From JBDTCS01 sp039923455 (GTDB lineage: Bacteria; Bacteroidota; Ignavibacteria; Palsa-1295), in contig JBDTCS010000288.1 in NCBI GenBank assembly GCA_039923455.1, positions 1 to 7,721 on the forward strand: a DNA stretch of 7,721 nt, read 5' to 3'. Positions 5,708 through 7,721 of the stretch are shown in pieces (positions within the stretch are counted from its first letter, which is position 1; every line of letters begins with the position of its first letter). The notes below the pieces were generated by a model. The model made no database searches and had not been told where the DNA came from. It saw only the letters and a list, made by a program, of their open reading frames with translations. The position numbers and the translations under genes are program-made.

Positions 5708-6709
5708 ATGGCTATTAAGATTGGAATCAACGGTTTTGGTCGCATCGGCAGGCTCGTGTTTCGTCGCGCGATGGAACTCGGACATTACGAGTTCGTTGCC
5801 ATCAATGATCTTACGGACGCAAAGACGCTCGCGCATTTGCTCAAGTATGATTCGGTGCACGGCAAGTTCAATGGATCGGTGCACGTCGATGGTAGCGATC
5901 TGATTGTCAACGGTGAACGCATCAAGATCACTGCCGAACGCGATCCTTCAAATTTGAAATGGGGCGAGCTTGGCGCTGAGATTGTGATCGAATCAACCGG
6001 ACACTTTGCTTCACGCGCGGGTTGCGAAAAGCATCTTGCTGCGGGTGCGAAGAAAGTGATTCTCACGGTGCCGGCCAAAGATGCTATCGACGCAATGGTT
6101 GTGCTTGGTGTTAATGATTCTATTCTCAAGGCCGAAGACAAGATTGTTTCGAATGCCTCCTGCACGACGAACTGTCTTGCACCGATGGTAAAGGTTTTGC
6201 AAGATGCGTTTGGGATAGAGCAAGGCTTCATGACTACCGTGCATGCGTATACAAACGATCAGCACATTCTCGATCTACCGCATGCGGATCTTAGACGCAC
6301 ACGCGCTGCTGCGATTAATATTATTCCAACATCGACAGGCGCAGCTCGTGCGATCGGACAGATCCTACCCGAATTGAAGGGCAAACTCGACGGCATCTCC
6401 TTGCGCGTTCCGGTGCCAACAGGTTCGATCACCGATTTTGTCGCGACACTGAAAGTTGAAACGACTGTCGATGCAGTCAATGCAAAATTCCGTGAAGCCG
6501 CGAACAACGGTCCACTAAAAGGAATTTTGGAATACACCGAGGACCCAATCGTCTCGACCGACATAGTTGACAATCCATCCTCTTGCATTTTCGATTCACT
6601 CTCCACGATGGTGATCGGCAAGCAAGTCAAGGTGCTCGGATGGTATGATAACGAATGGGGTTACTCCTGCCGCGTTGTGGACTTGATGTCGCGAATGAGT
6701 TCGTTCTAA
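5708..6709 (+). CDS. gapA: Glyceraldehyde-3-phosphate dehydrogenase, type I, NAD-dependent
   Basis: The 333-residue product is a full-length GAPDH, which oxidatively phosphorylates glyceraldehyde 3-phosphate to 1,3-bisphosphoglycerate with NAD in cytosolic glycolysis (and the reverse in gluconeogenesis). It opens MAIKIGINGFGRIGR with the NAD-binding GxGxxG. D34 in INDL indicates NAD over NADP preference. SNASCTTNCLAP (148-159) carries the catalytic C152, and H179 in TTVHAY is the general base. RRTRAAAINIIPTSTGAA (196-213) and WYDNEWGYSCRV (312-323) are family signatures. The frame stays open upstream to an ATG at 5627, but the extra 27 residues would lie before the conserved start and across the proposed promoter, so 5708 is chosen. 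The leader is A-rich without a strong Shine-Dalgarno. A strong terminator follows, so gapA is probably monocistronic. Confidence 0.97.
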   Translation: MAIKIGINGFGRIGRLVFRRAMELGHYEFVAINDLTDAKTLAHLLKYDSVHGKFNGSVHVDGSDLIVNGERIKITAERDPSNLKWGELGAEIVIESTGHFASRAGCEKHLAAGAKKVILTVPAKDAIDAMVVLGVNDSILKAEDKIVSNASCTTNCLAPMVKVLQDAFGIEQGFMTTVHAYTNDQHILDLPHADLRRTRAAAINIIPTSTGAARAIGQILPELKGKLDGISLRVPVPTGSITDFVATLKVETTVDAVNAKFREAANNGPLKGILEYTEDPIVSTDIVDNPSSCIFDSLSTMVIGKQVKVLGWYDNEWGYSCRVVDLMSRMSSF

Positions 6710-6732
6710 TTTTTTCGCAAGTTGTCGTAGCG

Positions 6733-6773
6733 CGCAATCCGTTTCGACAGTGAAACGGATTGCGTTTTGTTTT
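6733..6773 (+). terminator. Rho-independent terminator of gapA
   Basis: A perfect 13-base stem, CGCAATCCGTTTC (6733-6745) with GAAACGGATTGCG (6752-6764), and a six-base loop GACAGT are followed by TTTTGTTTT. It lies 23 bases past the gapA stop. Confidence 0.95.
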
Positions 6774-6813
6774 CTTCACGTTTTGTTTTGTCAGGCTCGG
6801 TTTACTAAAAAGA

Positions 6814-7721
6814 ATGCCATCATCCCGCAAGCGCATCGCGATCGTGACGCAGGATCCTACCCATCGTGGTGGGGTGCTAAGGCTTGTACATTTTATGTAT
6901 GATCGCGCTATTGCTGCAGGACTTGAGCCGCATGTGCTCCACTATGCTTCGTATCGTGCGCATCCGGGTTTGCACGTTTCGTTCGTGAATACCTTGCGTG
7001 GAAAGTTTAGTGTGGTGCCGAAGAAAGAAGATTACAAATTCGAAGGTATGAACGTCACTGCGATCGGCTCTGCGTTGCCGGAGTGGGAGCCACAACGCAT
7101 CGCACCGAATATGCTTTGGCGTAACACACTGCGTGATTTCGATGCCGCAATGCTCGTAACCGGTTCGGGACATATCGGACTTCCGATTGTCGAGGCCGGA
7201 AAGCAATTTGTAGCATGGATATCTTCGACGGTCGAGCACGACAGACGAAAGCGATTGAGTGAATCGCGTGATCTTGCAACGACGGTTGAGAAACTCGGCC
7301 TTCGACAAGTAAAAGATGCCGAACAAATAGTATTGAATGGTGCGAAGCGATTGCTTGCCGTCAGCAACGATACGGAAAGTTCGATTCGGCATCTCGTCGC
7401 CGGGCTTCCGATTGAGGTGTGGCCGTTTCCGATCGATACAAAAAAATTCAATAGCACCGGTCCGCCAAGTCTTTCAGAACCGCAGCGTATTCTTTTTGTC
7501 GGCAGAGCGGGTGATCCTCGGAAACAATTCGGTTTGTTCGCTCAAGTGATGCATGAGCTCTCAAGAGTCATGGCGCCGAATACTTTTCGTCCGACGCTTG
7601 TGTCGGCAATGGAAGTCCCTGCAGACATTCGAACTACCTATCCGAATGTCATGCGCGATCTCGAAATCTTCGAGCACGTCACAGAAGAAGAGTTGATCGG
7701 ACTCTATCGCGCATCAACGGC
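6814..7721 (+). CDS. GT4-like glycosyltransferase, N-terminal part (3' end outside window)
   Basis: An open frame from the ATG at 6814 runs to the window end without a stop, giving 302 residues. The N-terminal Rossmann-like domain starts KRIAIVTQDPTHRGGVLRLVHF (residues 6-27), with the paired glycines G19-G20 after the first strand as in GT-B enzymes. RLLAVSNDTESSIRHL (179-194) and VWPFPIDTKKF (202-212) are the typical linker before the second domain. RILFVGRAGDPRKQFGLF (225-242) is the start of the GT4 C-terminal domain, with the VGR...K nucleotide-sugar motif. VTEEELIGLYRAS (289-301) matches the helix before the usual E-x7-E region, which is missing because it falls beyond the window. Such enzymes transfer sugars from nucleotide donors onto glycolipids or polysaccharides; donor and acceptor cannot be told. 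It begins 40 bases after the gapA terminator, so it needs its own promoter, which I cannot place. The start has only a weak AAAAAGA before it. Confidence 0.85.
   Translation, partial: MPSSRKRIAIVTQDPTHRGGVLRLVHFMYDRAIAAGLEPHVLHYASYRAHPGLHVSFVNTLRGKFSVVPKKEDYKFEGMNVTAIGSALPEWEPQRIAPNMLWRNTLRDFDAAMLVTGSGHIGLPIVEAGKQFVAWISSTVEHDRRKRLSESRDLATTVEKLGLRQVKDAEQIVLNGAKRLLAVSNDTESSIRHLVAGLPIEVWPFPIDTKKFNSTGPPSLSEPQRILFVGRAGDPRKQFGLFAQVMHELSRVMAPNTFRPTLVSAMEVPADIRTTYPNVMRDLEIFEHVTEEELIGLYRAST

Noticed and set aside
5785..6630. Minus-strand open frames within gapA
   Set aside because: Shadows of a clear, full-length GAPDH.
6877..7457. Minus-strand open frames near the right end
   Set aside because: They are antisense to the glycosyltransferase frame, which runs unbroken for 302 codons with GT-B motifs.
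1..7721. tRNA, rRNA, CRISPR array, complete insertion sequence or defence genes
   Set aside because: No direct repeat-spacer series, no tRNA-like T-arm motif, no rRNA sequence and no transposase or nuclease signature was seen on either strand.

Overview
The window is ordinary bacterial chromosome with dense genes, about 7.7 kb long, carrying housekeeping and accessory genes on both strands. Most genes lack a good Shine-Dalgarno sequence, and the gapA leader contains TAAATTTG, which fits the TAnnTTTG promoter box of Bacteroidota and relatives. Together with a DUF2520 gene and a zinc-ribbon L31 with a short C-terminal tail, this suggests a member of the FCB group (Bacteroidota, Ignavibacteria, Kapabacteria or similar). 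That placement is an inference of low certainty, since no rRNA or other marker is present.

Layout. (1) 2-832, plus strand: the C-terminal part of a glycine-rich protein built from repeats of about 60 residues, ending in an aromatic, outer-membrane-like terminus. (2) 833-1365: no confident gene. It holds a possible 33-residue membrane peptide and a pair of inverted REP-like repeats (1050-1073 and 1197-1220) whose heads carry GTAG or GTAT. (3) 1366-2672, plus: a two-gene operon of an NmrA-type NAD(P)-binding protein and a four-helix membrane protein, joined by an ATGA overlap. (4) 2673-3038: a convergent intergenic region holding the rho-independent terminator of rpmE. (5) 3039-5573, minus: rpmE (ribosomal protein L31), an M29-type aminopeptidase and a DUF2520 Rossmann protein, each separated by gaps that could hold promoters. 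(6) 5574-5707: a divergent promoter region with a perfect 10-bp inverted repeat. (7) 5708-6709, plus: gapA (glyceraldehyde-3-phosphate dehydrogenase) with a very clear terminator. (8) 6814-7721, plus: the N-terminal 302 residues of a GT4-like glycosyltransferase that runs off the window.

The genes do not form one pathway. Glycolysis/gluconeogenesis (gapA), translation (rpmE), peptide turnover (M29), two uncharacterised Rossmann proteins and a surface-sugar glycosyltransferase lie side by side. The parts most worth a second look are the repeat protein, the REP-like inverted pair with the small ORF that ends inside it, and the symmetrical element between the DUF2520 gene and gapA. I saw no defence system, CRISPR array, tRNA, rRNA or complete insertion sequence.
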